Assembly: GCA_031272505.1 (NCBI GenBank)
Contig: JAISTQ010000051.1
Coordinates: forward strand, 1 to 64,000
Length of the DNA: 64,000 nt
Reading direction: 5' to 3'
Origin: Propionibacteriaceae bacterium
GTDB taxonomy: Bacteria; Actinomycetota; Actinomycetes; Propionibacteriales; Propionibacteriaceae
In this document: positions 6,982-15,144 of the stretch, piece by piece
How positions within the stretch are numbered: position 1 is the stretch's first letter
Layout of the letters: the number at the start of each line of letters is the position of its first letter
Notes under the pieces: generated by a model
What the model saw: only the letters and a program-made list of their open reading frames with translations
What the model was told of the DNA's origin: nothing
Database searches by the model: none
Translations under genes and position numbers: made by a program

Positions 6982-7362
6982 TCACTTGCTCCCTTCGTAT
7001 GCCTCGGTGATGTCCTTCCAGCCGATGTGTTCCACCGCCCATGCCGCCACCAGATTGCCACCGGAGTAGAACGCGACAGTGTCACCCACCGACAGGCTCC
7101 GCTTGCCAGCGAGACAGCCAGCTATGTACGCATGAAGCGCAGACTTCCACGGCAGCCCGGAGTTGTGCATGTTCGAAGCCTCGAAGACAAGCTCCGCCAG
7201 CCCACTGGTCGGCTCCATGGCTGGCGCATTGCCCAGATTCACCTCAACGGTGTCCTGCCCGACCCCGGGCTTCCAGCCCTCAAGCATCGGCGAGTAGTTG
7301 GTGATATGGTCGAGTTTGGTGAAGCCAACTACGGCGACAATGTTGTCGATTGCGATACTCAT
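6982..7362 (-). CDS. Hypothetical protein (126 residues)
   Basis: ATG at 7362 follows CTTGGAGGAAAC, a strong ribosome site. The protein has a mixed alpha/beta look: a start MSIAIDNIVAVVGFTKLDH, a central NMHNSGLPWKSALHAYIAG, and SLSVGDTVAFYSGG followed by an aliphatic/aromatic end. No signal peptide or membrane span; no family recognised. It shares a ~90-base leader element with the methyltransferase operon, implying common control. It is the last minus-strand gene before the divergent relaxase gene. No copy of the common promoter module is found upstream on the minus strand. Confidence 0.7.
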   Translation of the reverse strand: MSIAIDNIVAVVGFTKLDHITNYSPMLEGWKPGVGQDTVEVNLGNAPAMEPTSGLAELVFEASNMHNSGLPWKSALHAYIAGCLAGKRSLSVGDTVAFYSGGNLVAAWAVEHIGWKDITEAYEGSK

Positions 7363-7523
7363 GTTTCCTCCAAGGGAGACGGGGACGTCCCGGATGGACA
7401 TCCACTAACACAATTCTGGCAGGCCGCACGTCGCGGAACAACCGGCAATGCCCGCGCCGGCGTGTCGCACGAACCACGGGTGAAGAACCACCAGCACCAT
7501 TGAAGCACCATGACATCCTTCAT
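7359..7523 (-). CDS. Possible leader peptide coupled to the gene at 6982-7362
   Basis: A 54-codon frame from ATG 7523 ends in a TGA that overlaps the next ATG (ATGA). It is the same length as the leader frame before the methyltransferase, although the shared nucleotide blocks fall in a different frame. The peptide is rich in Trp and Cys (LQWCWWFF; ACQNCVSGC). A second frame from a GTG at 7531 would read VRHAGAGIAGCS over the same conserved block. Which, if either, is translated is unknown. Confidence 0.3.
   Translation of the reverse strand: MKDVMVLQWCWWFFTRGSCDTPARALPVVPRRAACQNCVSGCPSGTSPSPLEET
7384..7469 (-). promoter_or_regulatory. Conserved leader element, copy 2
   Basis: Partner of the element at 4992-5081, sharing GCGACACGCCG, TTGCCGGTTGTT, AGAATTGTG and the GTGGA/TCCATCC pair in the same order. 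It occupies the leader of the 126-residue protein gene. Confidence 0.5.
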
Positions 7524-7529
7524 CCCGGA

Positions 7530-7679
7530 TCACCTAGACGCACCACGACCAGAACGCCACCAGAACACCACCCGACAGCATCATCATCGAGCCTTCCAGC
7601 CCGAACACCCGAAACGACTCAATCGGAAGCCCCAACCGTCACACACCTCTTGCATTTCGGAGGAAGTCAGCCGAAGCGT
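7530..7679. other. Intergenic region upstream of the relaxase; candidate oriT or operator
   Basis: This part of the 7363-7735 gap has direct repeats (ACCAGAACGCC / ACCAGAACACC at about 7548-7570) and an inverted repeat CCGAAG-N9-CTTCGG at 7671-7691 that overlaps the relaxase promoter module. MobF relaxases usually nick an origin lying close to their own gene, so this is the best candidate in the window. No nic consensus could be assigned by eye. Confidence 0.3.
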
Positions 7680-7710
7680 GTCCCACTTCGGCGGTCTGGC
7701 TGCCTTTTAA
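7680..7710 (+). promoter_or_regulatory. Promoter module P3 (relaxase operon)
   Basis: The only plus-strand copy: GTCCCACTTC at 7680-7689, 15-base spacer ending GCC, hexamer TTTTAA at 7705-7710, followed by AGGGAGA as ribosome site and the relaxase ATG. That the orientation flips with the gene is strong evidence that the module is a promoter. Confidence 0.75.
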
Positions 7711-7735
7711 AAGGTGTATAGGGAGATGTTTCGCC

Positions 7736-10700
7736 ATGATGAGTCTGAAGAAGCTGACCGCCGGGTCCGGCTATGACTATTTGACGCGCCAGGTGGCGGC
7801 GATGGACTCGACGGAGAAGGGCCACACCAGCTTGCACGATTACTATGCGCAGAAGGGCGAGCTGCCAGGAAGGTGGATCGGCGCGGGGATGGAAGGCGTC
7901 GAAGGGCTGGAAGCGGGAGATCCGGTGACCGCCGAGCAGATGAGGAACCTGTTCGGATATGGTGAGCATCCGCTGGCCGACGAGCGGGTCCTGGAGGTGG
8001 ATTTCACTGGGATTGAGAAGCAGATCGGCGAGGGCAAAGGGATTCTGCCCGTCAAGTCGAAGTGGGAGCAGCGGATCGCTGAAGCGCGCCACTTGGGCAA
8101 ACCCTACTATGTGTACGACAATGACGTGAGCGACTACCGGATCGAAGTCGCCCGCCGGCTGCAGGCGGCGAACCGGGCGGAAGGCAAGCCGGCCCGCGCT
8201 GAAACCCCGATAGAGGAACGGGCGAGGGTCCGCAACGAGGTCGCCACCGAGTGGTTCATCAAGCAGCATCGGCGGCCGCCGCTTGATGAGCGTGAGCTGC
8301 ACGGTTTCATCGCCGAACAGTCACGGCAGAAGACCAGCGCGGTCGCCGGATTTGATCTCACTTTCTCGCCGGTGAAGAGCGTTTCGACGTTGTGGGCGGT
8401 CAGCTCGGAGCCGACCAGGCTGGCCATCCAAAGGGCGCACGACCGGGCGGTTGAAGCCACGCTGGCCTACATTGAAAGGGAGGCGCTGTTCACCCGTTCG
8501 GGCACGAACGGCACGAAGATCGAGCGTCCCAAAGGGCTGGTCGCGGCGGCGTTCACCCACCGTGACAGCCGGGCCGGGGACCCGGATCTGCACACGCATG
8601 TGGTGGTGGCGAACAAGGTGGAGATCAAGGACGAGAAAGGGAAAAGCAAATGGTTGACGATCCACGGGTCGGTCCTGTATCGGGCGGCGGTGAGCGCGTC
8701 GGAGTACTACAACACGATGCTGGAAAAGCATCTCGCGGCCTCGCTCGGATTGCGGTTCTATGAGGTGCCCAAAGGTGTCGGGAAACGGGTGGTGCGGGAG
8801 GTTGAAGGCGTCCCGCCGGAACTGTTGGCGGCCTGGTCTTCGCGGGCGAACGACATCAAGAACCGGAAATCTGAACTGGTGGCGGACTTCCGTGCGAAAG
8901 CGGGAAGGCCGCCGACGCCGGTAGAGATGATCAAGCTGGCGCAGGTCGCCACCTTGCAGACCCGGCAACGCAAACACGAGCCGCGCTCGCTCGCCGAGCA
9001 GCTGATCCGGTGGAAGGCGGAGGCGCAGGCGGTGCTGGGCACCTACGAGGCGGTCACCAACGTGGAAGAGAACGCCCTCCACGCCCCATTCCGGGTGGCG
9101 GACGACACACCTATTCCTGTCGGGCACGCCGCCAAGCTGGTCGAGAATGTCTTCGAGGCTGTGCAGGCGAAGTCCGCCACCTGGGGAGTTTTCACCATCC
9201 GGGCCGAGGCGGAACGGCAGATCCGGGAAGCGAACCTGGCCCCGTTCTTCACCGTGAACAACCTTGAAGGTGTGGTCAACCGGGTGCAGCAAAAGTGCGT
9301 CCCGATCAGCTTCGATCCTGACGAAGACAGCAATCTGGTGGACGCCGGAAGGGTGGAACCGAAGGCGGTGGGCGGCAGGTACACGTCGCAGCAGATATTG
9401 AACGCCGAGATGCGGCTCATCGCCCATGCGGGCCGGCCCGGCGGGCGGGCCGCGTCGGATTTGCACATCAACCTGGCGTTCGCCGAAGCTTACGCGAACC
9501 AGGTGGTGTTGAATCCGGGACAGCAAGAGCTGGTCCGGCAGATGGCCGCCAGCGGCCGGAGGCTGCAGTTGGGGTTGGCCCCGGCAGGGTCGGGGAAGAC
9601 GACCGCGATGGGAGTGTTGACGTCCGCGTGGCAGAACAGCGGCGGGAACGTGATCGGGCTGGCACCCTCAGCGGAGGCCGCCGAAGTGCTCCAAAGCGAG
9701 ATCGGCTGCTACTCCGAGACGCTGGCGAAACTCGACTTCGAAACCAGATCTGGCAACCCGGCGTTCCTTCCCAGGCAGTTCCGCAGCATCGGCCCGGACA
9801 CTTTGGCGATCATCGACGAGGCTGGGATGGCGGACACGCTCACCCTTGACCGGGCCGTGAACTGGCTGCTCTCCAGAGGTGCGACCGTGCGGCTGATCGG
9901 CGACACCCAACAGCTTGCCGCCGTCGGCGCAGGCGGGGTTTTGCGTGACATCCAAGCCACCCACGGGGCGGTCAACCTGACCGAGCTGGTGCGGTTCTCC
10001 AGCACCACCGAGGCCGCCGCGACCATCGCTCTGCGCGAAGGTGACGCGAACGCGCTCGGCTACTATTTCGACCACCAAAGGATCCACATCGGCGACGAGA
10101 CCGGAATGTGCGACGCCGTGTTCGACGGGTGGCGGGCCGACAGGGAAGCCGGGCTGGACTCGATCATGGTCGCCCACTCCCACCAGCAGGTGGCCGAGCT
10201 GAACCAGCGGGCCCGCACCCTGCGGCTAGCAGACGAAGCGACGCAGACCGGCGAGCAGGTGTCGCTGAGTGACGGAAACCAAGCGTCGGCAGGTGACACC
10301 ATCATCAGCCGCCGCAACGCCCGGAAGCTCGCCACCAGCAGCACCGACTGGGTGAAAAACGGCGACAAGTGGACGGTCCTCGAAGCGTACCCAGACGGTC
10401 GGCTGAAAGTGCGGCGCAACTCCAGCCGGGCCGGCGGACAGGCAGTGGTGATACTGCCTGCCGACTATGTGGCCGAACATGTCACCTTGGGGTATGCGAC
10501 CACCGTGCACACCGCCCAAGGGGTCACCGCGGACACCATGCACGGGCTGGTCGGCGGCCTGGAAACCCGCCAGTTGTTCTACACGATGATGACCCGGGGC
10601 CGTGACGCGAACCACGCCTATGTGACCCTTACCGGCGACGGTGATGCCCACTCGGCCATCTATCCCGAGGTGCTCCGGCCGCTCACCGCCACCGACGTGC

Positions 10701-13276
10701 TGGAACAGATTCTGAACCGTGACCAGCCGGCCACTAGCGCCACCACCCAACAAAGACAAGCGAAAGACCCGCGCAAACTGCTCAAAGAGGCGTGCGACCG
10801 CTACCACGACACCCTATTTAAAGGTGTACAGACACGGCTGTCGGAGACGGACGAACGGGCGATCATCGACGCCACCGAGACCTTGTTCCCTGGGGTCACC
10901 TACGACGACGCCTGGCCGGCGCTGGCCAACCAGCTCTACTATGCGTACATCGACGGAAGAGACCCGATCCAACTGCTGTTGGACGCCGCCGACCTGGGGC
11001 CGACAGATGACGCCGAGAACCTGACCAAGCTGCTCACTTGGCGCACCGCCACCCTGAACCAGACCGGCGGCGGGCCGCTGCCGTGGCTGCCCGCCATCCC
11101 CGAACAGCTCCGCGACCGGGGAGACACCGCGAAAGAACTCGAAGAACGCCACCAGCAGATCGTCAAGCTCGCCGCCCAGATCGGCACCAGCGCCGACGGC
11201 GACACTGCGGAACCCATCTGGGTGAAAAACAACGGCCTGAAACTCCCCCCGTCGCTCACCCGGCAGATCGAAATCTACCGGGCCGGAATCGGCCTCCCCA
11301 AAGACGAGGCCCGCCCGTTGGGGGAGCCGCCTGAAGACGCCGGCGCGCGAATCTGGCGGAAACAACTCAACAAAAAACTCACCCAGCACGCCTCCCCGGC
11401 AGTCGGAATGTGGCTGCCGCTGCTCCAATCTGTTAGCGCGGACGCCGCCAGAGACGAATTCGCGCCCGCCATCTGCCAACGGCTCGCCCACCTATCCTCC
11501 ATCGGAATCGACATCCGCGAACTGCTGGAAGAAGCCACCGCCACTCCCCTGCCGGACCATCACGCGGCAGGAGCACTGTGGTGGCGGATCGTGGATCTGC
11601 TGCCCGAGCACACCCTAGAAGAAACCGGGCCCCGCCACGACGCCGAAACAGTGTGGCTGCCCAAACTCACCCAGGCGCTCGGCCAAACCCACACGGATTC
11701 GCTCACCAACTCCACCTGGTGGCCCGCCCTCTCCGCCACCATCGAACGGGCCCTGGAATGCGGCAACACCATCGGACAGATCAGCGAAGAACTCACCCAG
11801 GCCGCCACCCGCATCACCGAAGACGCCGCCATCGGAGCCCTCACCCGGCTTTCCCACCTCACCGAACAAAGCCACGAAGACCCAGACGAGAAAACCGACC
11901 CGTGGCAAGACCACCACCACGACGACATTGAGGCCATCCCGTTCAACGACCAAGAACCCGAAGCGTATGAAGAAGAACCGACACCCGGCTTCGCAGACAC
12001 CGCCGCCGCCCGCGCCAGAATCTACGCGGCAAATGTGCAACCGCCGACCATCGAAACGCAAACCGAAAACCTGCCGGCCGATCTGGATCGGCTCGCCGAG
12101 ATCAACGAAATGGCGGCCAGCTTCTATGAGGCGCAATATCGGGCCAGTTGGGCCAGCCCGTACCTGAAAGAAAGGTGCGGCGGCATCGACCTGGCCGGCC
12201 ACCCCTACTATCGTCCCGGATATGCGCCCGCCAGTTGGGACGCGCTGCTGACGCATCTGCGCACGCAAGGAGTCAACGACGAAGAAATGATCCGGGCTGG
12301 CCTGGCCAAACGCGCCGAAACCGGAAGGCTCCGCGACGTGTTCGTGGACCGGCTAGTCCTGCCCGTCACCCACGACGGGAAGACCCTCGGCTTCACCGCC
12401 CGCCGCAACCCCGCCTACACGGACGACGACCACCGGGGCCCGAAATACCTCAACACCGCCGACACTCCCCTGTTCGCCAAAGGACAGCAGCTTTACGGTA
12501 CCGACCCCGCCCAAAAATATGCGACACCTGTGCTCGTCGAGGGTGCCCTCGACGCCATCGCCGTCACCGTCGCTTCCGACAACGCGCCAGTGGGCAGCTT
12601 CTACGGGGTCGCACCGCTCGGATCGGCGCTCACCCTCGCCCAAACCAGACAGCTCGCAAACCTGCCCGGAGGTGGCCAGGCCGTCATCGCGACCGACGCC
12701 GACCAGCCCGGAAAAGCCGCCGCGATGCGCGCCTACTGGCTGCTGTCCGCCCTCGGCATCACCCCCAAATATGCGCCCCTCCAAGACGCGAAAGACCCCG
12801 GCGAATATGTGCAGTCAGGACATGGGAACCAGCTCGCCGCCGAACTGTTCCTCGCCGCCGACTACCCCGACACCATCCTCAAAACCCTCACCGGCTGGGA
12901 CGACCAGCCGGACCCGAAACTATTCCACATCGCCCACCTGCTCGCCGTCAACCTCGCCGCCGCCGCCCCACCCGAACACTGGGAGAGGCTCGGCAGGCAG
13001 ATCGCCAACCAATTCGACTTCAGCGCGGAACTCACCCTCGAAGAGATCAGCATCGCCGCCGAAAAATGGAACCGCGACCCCGCCGCGCAGACCCGCGAAC
13101 ACCTCGCCAACACCCGCCACTACATCGAACACACCCAAAAGATGTCGCCGGTAAAGAATGATATGCTTTCGTTCATGGCCAGCATTCTCAACCCGGCCCC
13201 CGACCCGCAGCCCCCCGCCGCCGCGCCGGCCGAGGAACAGCCACAACCCGAACCAAACCACACCCCCCGCGTATGA
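7736..13276 (+). CDS. traA: MobF relaxase-helicase fused to a DnaG-like primase (TraA type)
   Basis: An 1846-residue conjugative relaxase. Residues 1-330 are a TrwC domain: tyrosines in GSGYDYLTRQVAAMD (12-25) and the metal site DPDLHTHVVVANKV near 285. A TraI-type helicase follows, with Walker A PAGSGKTT (about 617), Walker B AIIDEAGM (about 691) and HTAQGVT (about 925). The C-terminal third (about 1445-1720) resembles the DnaG catalytic core: a primase N-terminal subdomain (PYLKERCGGIDL, VFVDRLVLPV, GPKYLNT), then TOPRIM with LVEGALDAI (about 1599) and IATDADQPGKAA (about 1651). It would nick oriT, unwind the strand and prime complementary synthesis in the recipient. It precedes the prepilin peptidase gene with a 4-base overlap. 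The start is ATG 7736 (or 7739) after AGGGAGA. Confidence 0.93.
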   Translation: MMSLKKLTAGSGYDYLTRQVAAMDSTEKGHTSLHDYYAQKGELPGRWIGAGMEGVEGLEAGDPVTAEQMRNLFGYGEHPLADERVLEVDFTGIEKQIGEGKGILPVKSKWEQRIAEARHLGKPYYVYDNDVSDYRIEVARRLQAANRAEGKPARAETPIEERARVRNEVATEWFIKQHRRPPLDERELHGFIAEQSRQKTSAVAGFDLTFSPVKSVSTLWAVSSEPTRLAIQRAHDRAVEATLAYIEREALFTRSGTNGTKIERPKGLVAAAFTHRDSRAGDPDLHTHVVVANKVEIKDEKGKSKWLTIHGSVLYRAAVSASEYYNTMLEKHLAASLGLRFYEVPKGVGKRVVREVEGVPPELLAAWSSRANDIKNRKSELVADFRAKAGRPPTPVEMIKLAQVATLQTRQRKHEPRSLAEQLIRWKAEAQAVLGTYEAVTNVEENALHAPFRVADDTPIPVGHAAKLVENVFEAVQAKSATWGVFTIRAEAERQIREANLAPFFTVNNLEGVVNRVQQKCVPISFDPDEDSNLVDAGRVEPKAVGGRYTSQQILNAEMRLIAHAGRPGGRAASDLHINLAFAEAYANQVVLNPGQQELVRQMAASGRRLQLGLAPAGSGKTTAMGVLTSAWQNSGGNVIGLAPSAEAAEVLQSEIGCYSETLAKLDFETRSGNPAFLPRQFRSIGPDTLAIIDEAGMADTLTLDRAVNWLLSRGATVRLIGDTQQLAAVGAGGVLRDIQATHGAVNLTELVRFSSTTEAAATIALREGDANALGYYFDHQRIHIGDETGMCDAVFDGWRADREAGLDSIMVAHSHQQVAELNQRARTLRLADEATQTGEQVSLSDGNQASAGDTIISRRNARKLATSSTDWVKNGDKWTVLEAYPDGRLKVRRNSSRAGGQAVVILPADYVAEHVTLGYATTVHTAQGVTADTMHGLVGGLETRQLFYTMMTRGRDANHAYVTLTGDGDAHSAIYPEVLRPLTATDVLEQILNRDQPATSATTQQRQAKDPRKLLKEACDRYHDTLFKGVQTRLSETDERAIIDATETLFPGVTYDDAWPALANQLYYAYIDGRDPIQLLLDAADLGPTDDAENLTKLLTWRTATLNQTGGGPLPWLPAIPEQLRDRGDTAKELEERHQQIVKLAAQIGTSADGDTAEPIWVKNNGLKLPPSLTRQIEIYRAGIGLPKDEARPLGEPPEDAGARIWRKQLNKKLTQHASPAVGMWLPLLQSVSADAARDEFAPAICQRLAHLSSIGIDIRELLEEATATPLPDHHAAGALWWRIVDLLPEHTLEETGPRHDAETVWLPKLTQALGQTHTDSLTNSTWWPALSATIERALECGNTIGQISEELTQAATRITEDAAIGALTRLSHLTEQSHEDPDEKTDPWQDHHHDDIEAIPFNDQEPEAYEEEPTPGFADTAAARARIYAANVQPPTIETQTENLPADLDRLAEINEMAASFYEAQYRASWASPYLKERCGGIDLAGHPYYRPGYAPASWDALLTHLRTQGVNDEEMIRAGLAKRAETGRLRDVFVDRLVLPVTHDGKTLGFTARRNPAYTDDDHRGPKYLNTADTPLFAKGQQLYGTDPAQKYATPVLVEGALDAIAVTVASDNAPVGSFYGVAPLGSALTLAQTRQLANLPGGGQAVIATDADQPGKAAAMRAYWLLSALGITPKYAPLQDAKDPGEYVQSGHGNQLAAELFLAADYPDTILKTLTGWDDQPDPKLFHIAHLLAVNLAAAAPPEHWERLGRQIANQFDFSAELTLEEISIAAEKWNRDPAAQTREHLANTRHYIEHTQKMSPVKNDMLSFMASILNPAPDPQPPAAAPAEEQPQPEPNHTPRV

Positions 13277-13902
13277 ACCCGACGATAAACGCGCTGACCG
13301 CCGCCATCGTCGGCCTTTGCGCCGGCATCTGGTCCTGGGTTGGCCTCAACTCCTACCACTACCGTCTCGACGAAGAGATGGAAAACCCCAAACCCGGAAA
13401 GCGCTGGTGGGTGATCGTCGTGGCGGTGCTCGCCGCCGCCAGCATCGCATACCTTAATAATTGGGAGATGCTGCCCGCGCTCGCCCCGCTGACCCTCGTC
13501 GGCCCGTGGCTCGCCGCCGTCGATTTCGACGTCCACCGGCTCCCCACCCGCATCCTCATCCCCACCGCCATCACCACCGGGGCCGGCATCTGCGGAACCT
13601 GCCTGCTCATCCAAGACTGGACGCCCGCCCTGTACGCCGCTGGCGGCGCAATCGCCTGCGGGCTCGTCTTCTTCGCCGTCTACCATGCCAGCCACGGCAC
13701 AGTCGGCTTCGGAGACGTCCGGCTCGCCGGAATCATCGGCCTCGCCGTCGGCACCCGCCACTTCGCCTATCCTCTCATCGGCATCATAGTCGGATGTATC
13801 CTCAGCATGATCTGGGCGCTCACCGTCCACAAACAAAAACCCTGGCCGTTCGGCCCCTGGCTGCTCGCCGGAGCCTGGACAGCATCACTGATCACAATCT
13901 AG
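13273..13902 (+). CDS. Prepilin peptidase, type IV leader peptidase family (TadV-like)
   Basis: A 209-residue polytopic membrane protein of family A24. The catalytic aspartates are in AAVDFDVHRLPT (D84/D86) and in the GxGD motif VGFGDVRLAG (D148). At least five hydrophobic spans are visible. It would cleave and perhaps methylate type IV-like prepilins. The only likely substrates in the window are the Flp- and TadE-like proteins at 49.8-51.4 kb, 36 kb away; the Tad operon itself lacks a peptidase. Its ATG overlaps the relaxase stop (ATGA), so it is made from the relaxase transcript, tying pilin processing to conjugation. Confidence 0.88.
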   Translation: MNPTINALTAAIVGLCAGIWSWVGLNSYHYRLDEEMENPKPGKRWWVIVVAVLAAASIAYLNNWEMLPALAPLTLVGPWLAAVDFDVHRLPTRILIPTAITTGAGICGTCLLIQDWTPALYAAGGAIACGLVFFAVYHASHGTVGFGDVRLAGIIGLAVGTRHFAYPLIGIIVGCILSMIWALTVHKQKPWPFGPWLLAGAWTASLITI

Positions 13903-13916
13903 GCCGAAAACGGGCC

Positions 13917-14276
13917 CTAAAACGCTGTGGGAGCGATCCTAAGCGAAATCCGCTCCAACTCTTCCGGGAAAATCCGCCAAAACCGGCTGCCGTCCGCTCC
14001 AGACGGCCGATCATGGCTGGATGGCGTCCCAATCGCAGCTGATGCGGCCCCAGGATTCGATGTGGTGACGCACACGACAGTACGGCCATCCTCCAAAGCA
14101 AGGTGATACTCCTGCAGCGGTGGTTGCTCGGCGTATAAAGCAAAGTTTGTCCAAATAACGACGCCAAAGCCGATCATTAGGAGGATTACGATAGTTAGAA
14201 GATTCACGGCTGGGTGTTCGGACCACCAATCCCAAAAGGCATCCCACTTCGATTCTTTGTCTTTATTCCGGCTCAT
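13917..14276 (-). CDS. Small membrane protein (119 residues)
   Basis: N-terminal charged segment (MSRNKDKESKWDAFWDWW), one transmembrane span (VNLLTIVILLMIGFGVVIW), then a ~75-residue soluble domain (EYHLALEDGRTVVCVTTS, FWRIFPEELERISL). No family recognised. Its start overlaps the end of the upstream 293-residue gene by 14 bases, so it is the last gene of the coupling-protein operon, and it is convergent with the prepilin peptidase gene (14 bases between stops). A role next to the coupling protein in the membrane is possible but only inferred from position. Confidence 0.65.
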   Translation of the reverse strand: MSRNKDKESKWDAFWDWWSEHPAVNLLTIVILLMIGFGVVIWTNFALYAEQPPLQEYHLALEDGRTVVCVTTSNPGAASAAIGTPSSHDRPSGADGSRFWRIFPEELERISLRIAPTAF

Positions 14277-15144
14277 CGTCGGTCGTTTCTTGTGGCAGGT
14301 CTTCTATGTCTGCGGCATCGACGAACCGTGGCTTGCCCAGTGGTCCTTCGGGCAGCTCAAAGTATACGTCTTCATCTGGGTAGACCATCTGCACGTCTAG
14401 CTCCTGTTCGATAGCGGCCGGGCTGGCCGCACCGGCTTCAACCACCATCATATCACCATTTACCGATGACATATTTTCGGCGTGTCGTACGATCTCGCCG
14501 GTCTGCCGGTCCACGCCTCCCGCAGGAACGCTGATGGTGTAGCTGCCCTCGATCGGCAACACGGCGATCAGCGGGGTGAGGGTTTGGACGTCCCGCTGGA
14601 ACAGCTCGGCCCTTTCGGCGCGCAAATCCATGTGGACGTTGTAGCTGGCGGCGGCGGGCCATTTCTGGTGGTGTTCGCGGCAGTGCCGTTTCACACGTTC
14701 TGCCATCCGGCTGATGAACCCGTTCAGCGAGTAGCGCACCCATGCCTCCAGATTGTTCGAGTTCGGATCGAGTTGGGCGCGACGACGTTGGTCGGCGAGC
14801 AGCGCGATGTCGTGCACCAGGTGCGGATGGTGCGGCCAGCATGGCGGGATCAGCCCATAGTCCGGATCCCACACATATTCGTGGTTGTACCAATCGACGA
14901 CCTTCTCCAGCCAAGCGTAGAGTTCGGCGCGCAACGCCGGAGACGTGCAGCTCGGCGGATCGTAGGGTTTAGGCAGCCCTGCCGGGTCGCCGATCCGTTT
15001 CTTCCTTTCGGCCTGCGCCCTGCCGATCAGCGTGCGGGTGTCCGGATTCCTCTCGAACAGCGCCAAATCTGAGAACGCCAGGCACAGCTCCGGCGTTTCC
15101 GGCATCGGAAACGGCCACGCCAGCCACTCTTCATAATCCGCCAT
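14263..15144 (-). CDS. Conserved hypothetical protein of actinobacterial conjugative elements
   Basis: A 293-residue soluble protein. A conserved-looking core at about 60-140 (LRAELYAWLEKVVDWYNHEY, then CWPHHPHLVHDIALLADQRR, then FISRMAERVKRHCREHHQKW) resembles DUF4913-type proteins carried beside relaxase and coupling genes in actinobacteria. The C-terminal part (about 225-293) is acidic and probably disordered. Its ATG overlaps the stop of the coupling protein gene. No catalytic motif is visible; a relaxosome accessory role is a guess from context. Confidence 0.65.
   Translation of the reverse strand: MADYEEWLAWPFPMPETPELCLAFSDLALFERNPDTRTLIGRAQAERKKRIGDPAGLPKPYDPPSCTSPALRAELYAWLEKVVDWYNHEYVWDPDYGLIPPCWPHHPHLVHDIALLADQRRRAQLDPNSNNLEAWVRYSLNGFISRMAERVKRHCREHHQKWPAAASYNVHMDLRAERAELFQRDVQTLTPLIAVLPIEGSYTISVPAGGVDRQTGEIVRHAENMSSVNGDMMVVEAGAASPAAIEQELDVQMVYPDEDVYFELPEGPLGKPRFVDAADIEDLPQETTDDEPE

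Noticed and set aside
6849-7085. Minus-strand frame of 78 codons ending in the hairpin loop
   Set aside because: It overlaps the end of the gene at 6982-7362, is Arg/Ser-rich as shadow frames are, and has no ribosome site.
10811-10832. Resemblance of TTTAAAGGTGTAC inside the relaxase gene to the P3 region
   Set aside because: Upstream box and spacing are missing; it is coding sequence.
14226-14246. A copy of the CCCACTTC box on the plus strand
   Set aside because: It lies inside the coding sequence of the small membrane protein at 13917-14276, points against the gene direction and has no GCC-hexamer partner.
14450-14465. Sixteen bases (ATATCACCATTTACCG) also present at 58811-58826, possible attachment site
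   Set aside because: One copy is inside a gene; a single 16-base match within 64 kb is within chance expectation, and no integrase is nearby.
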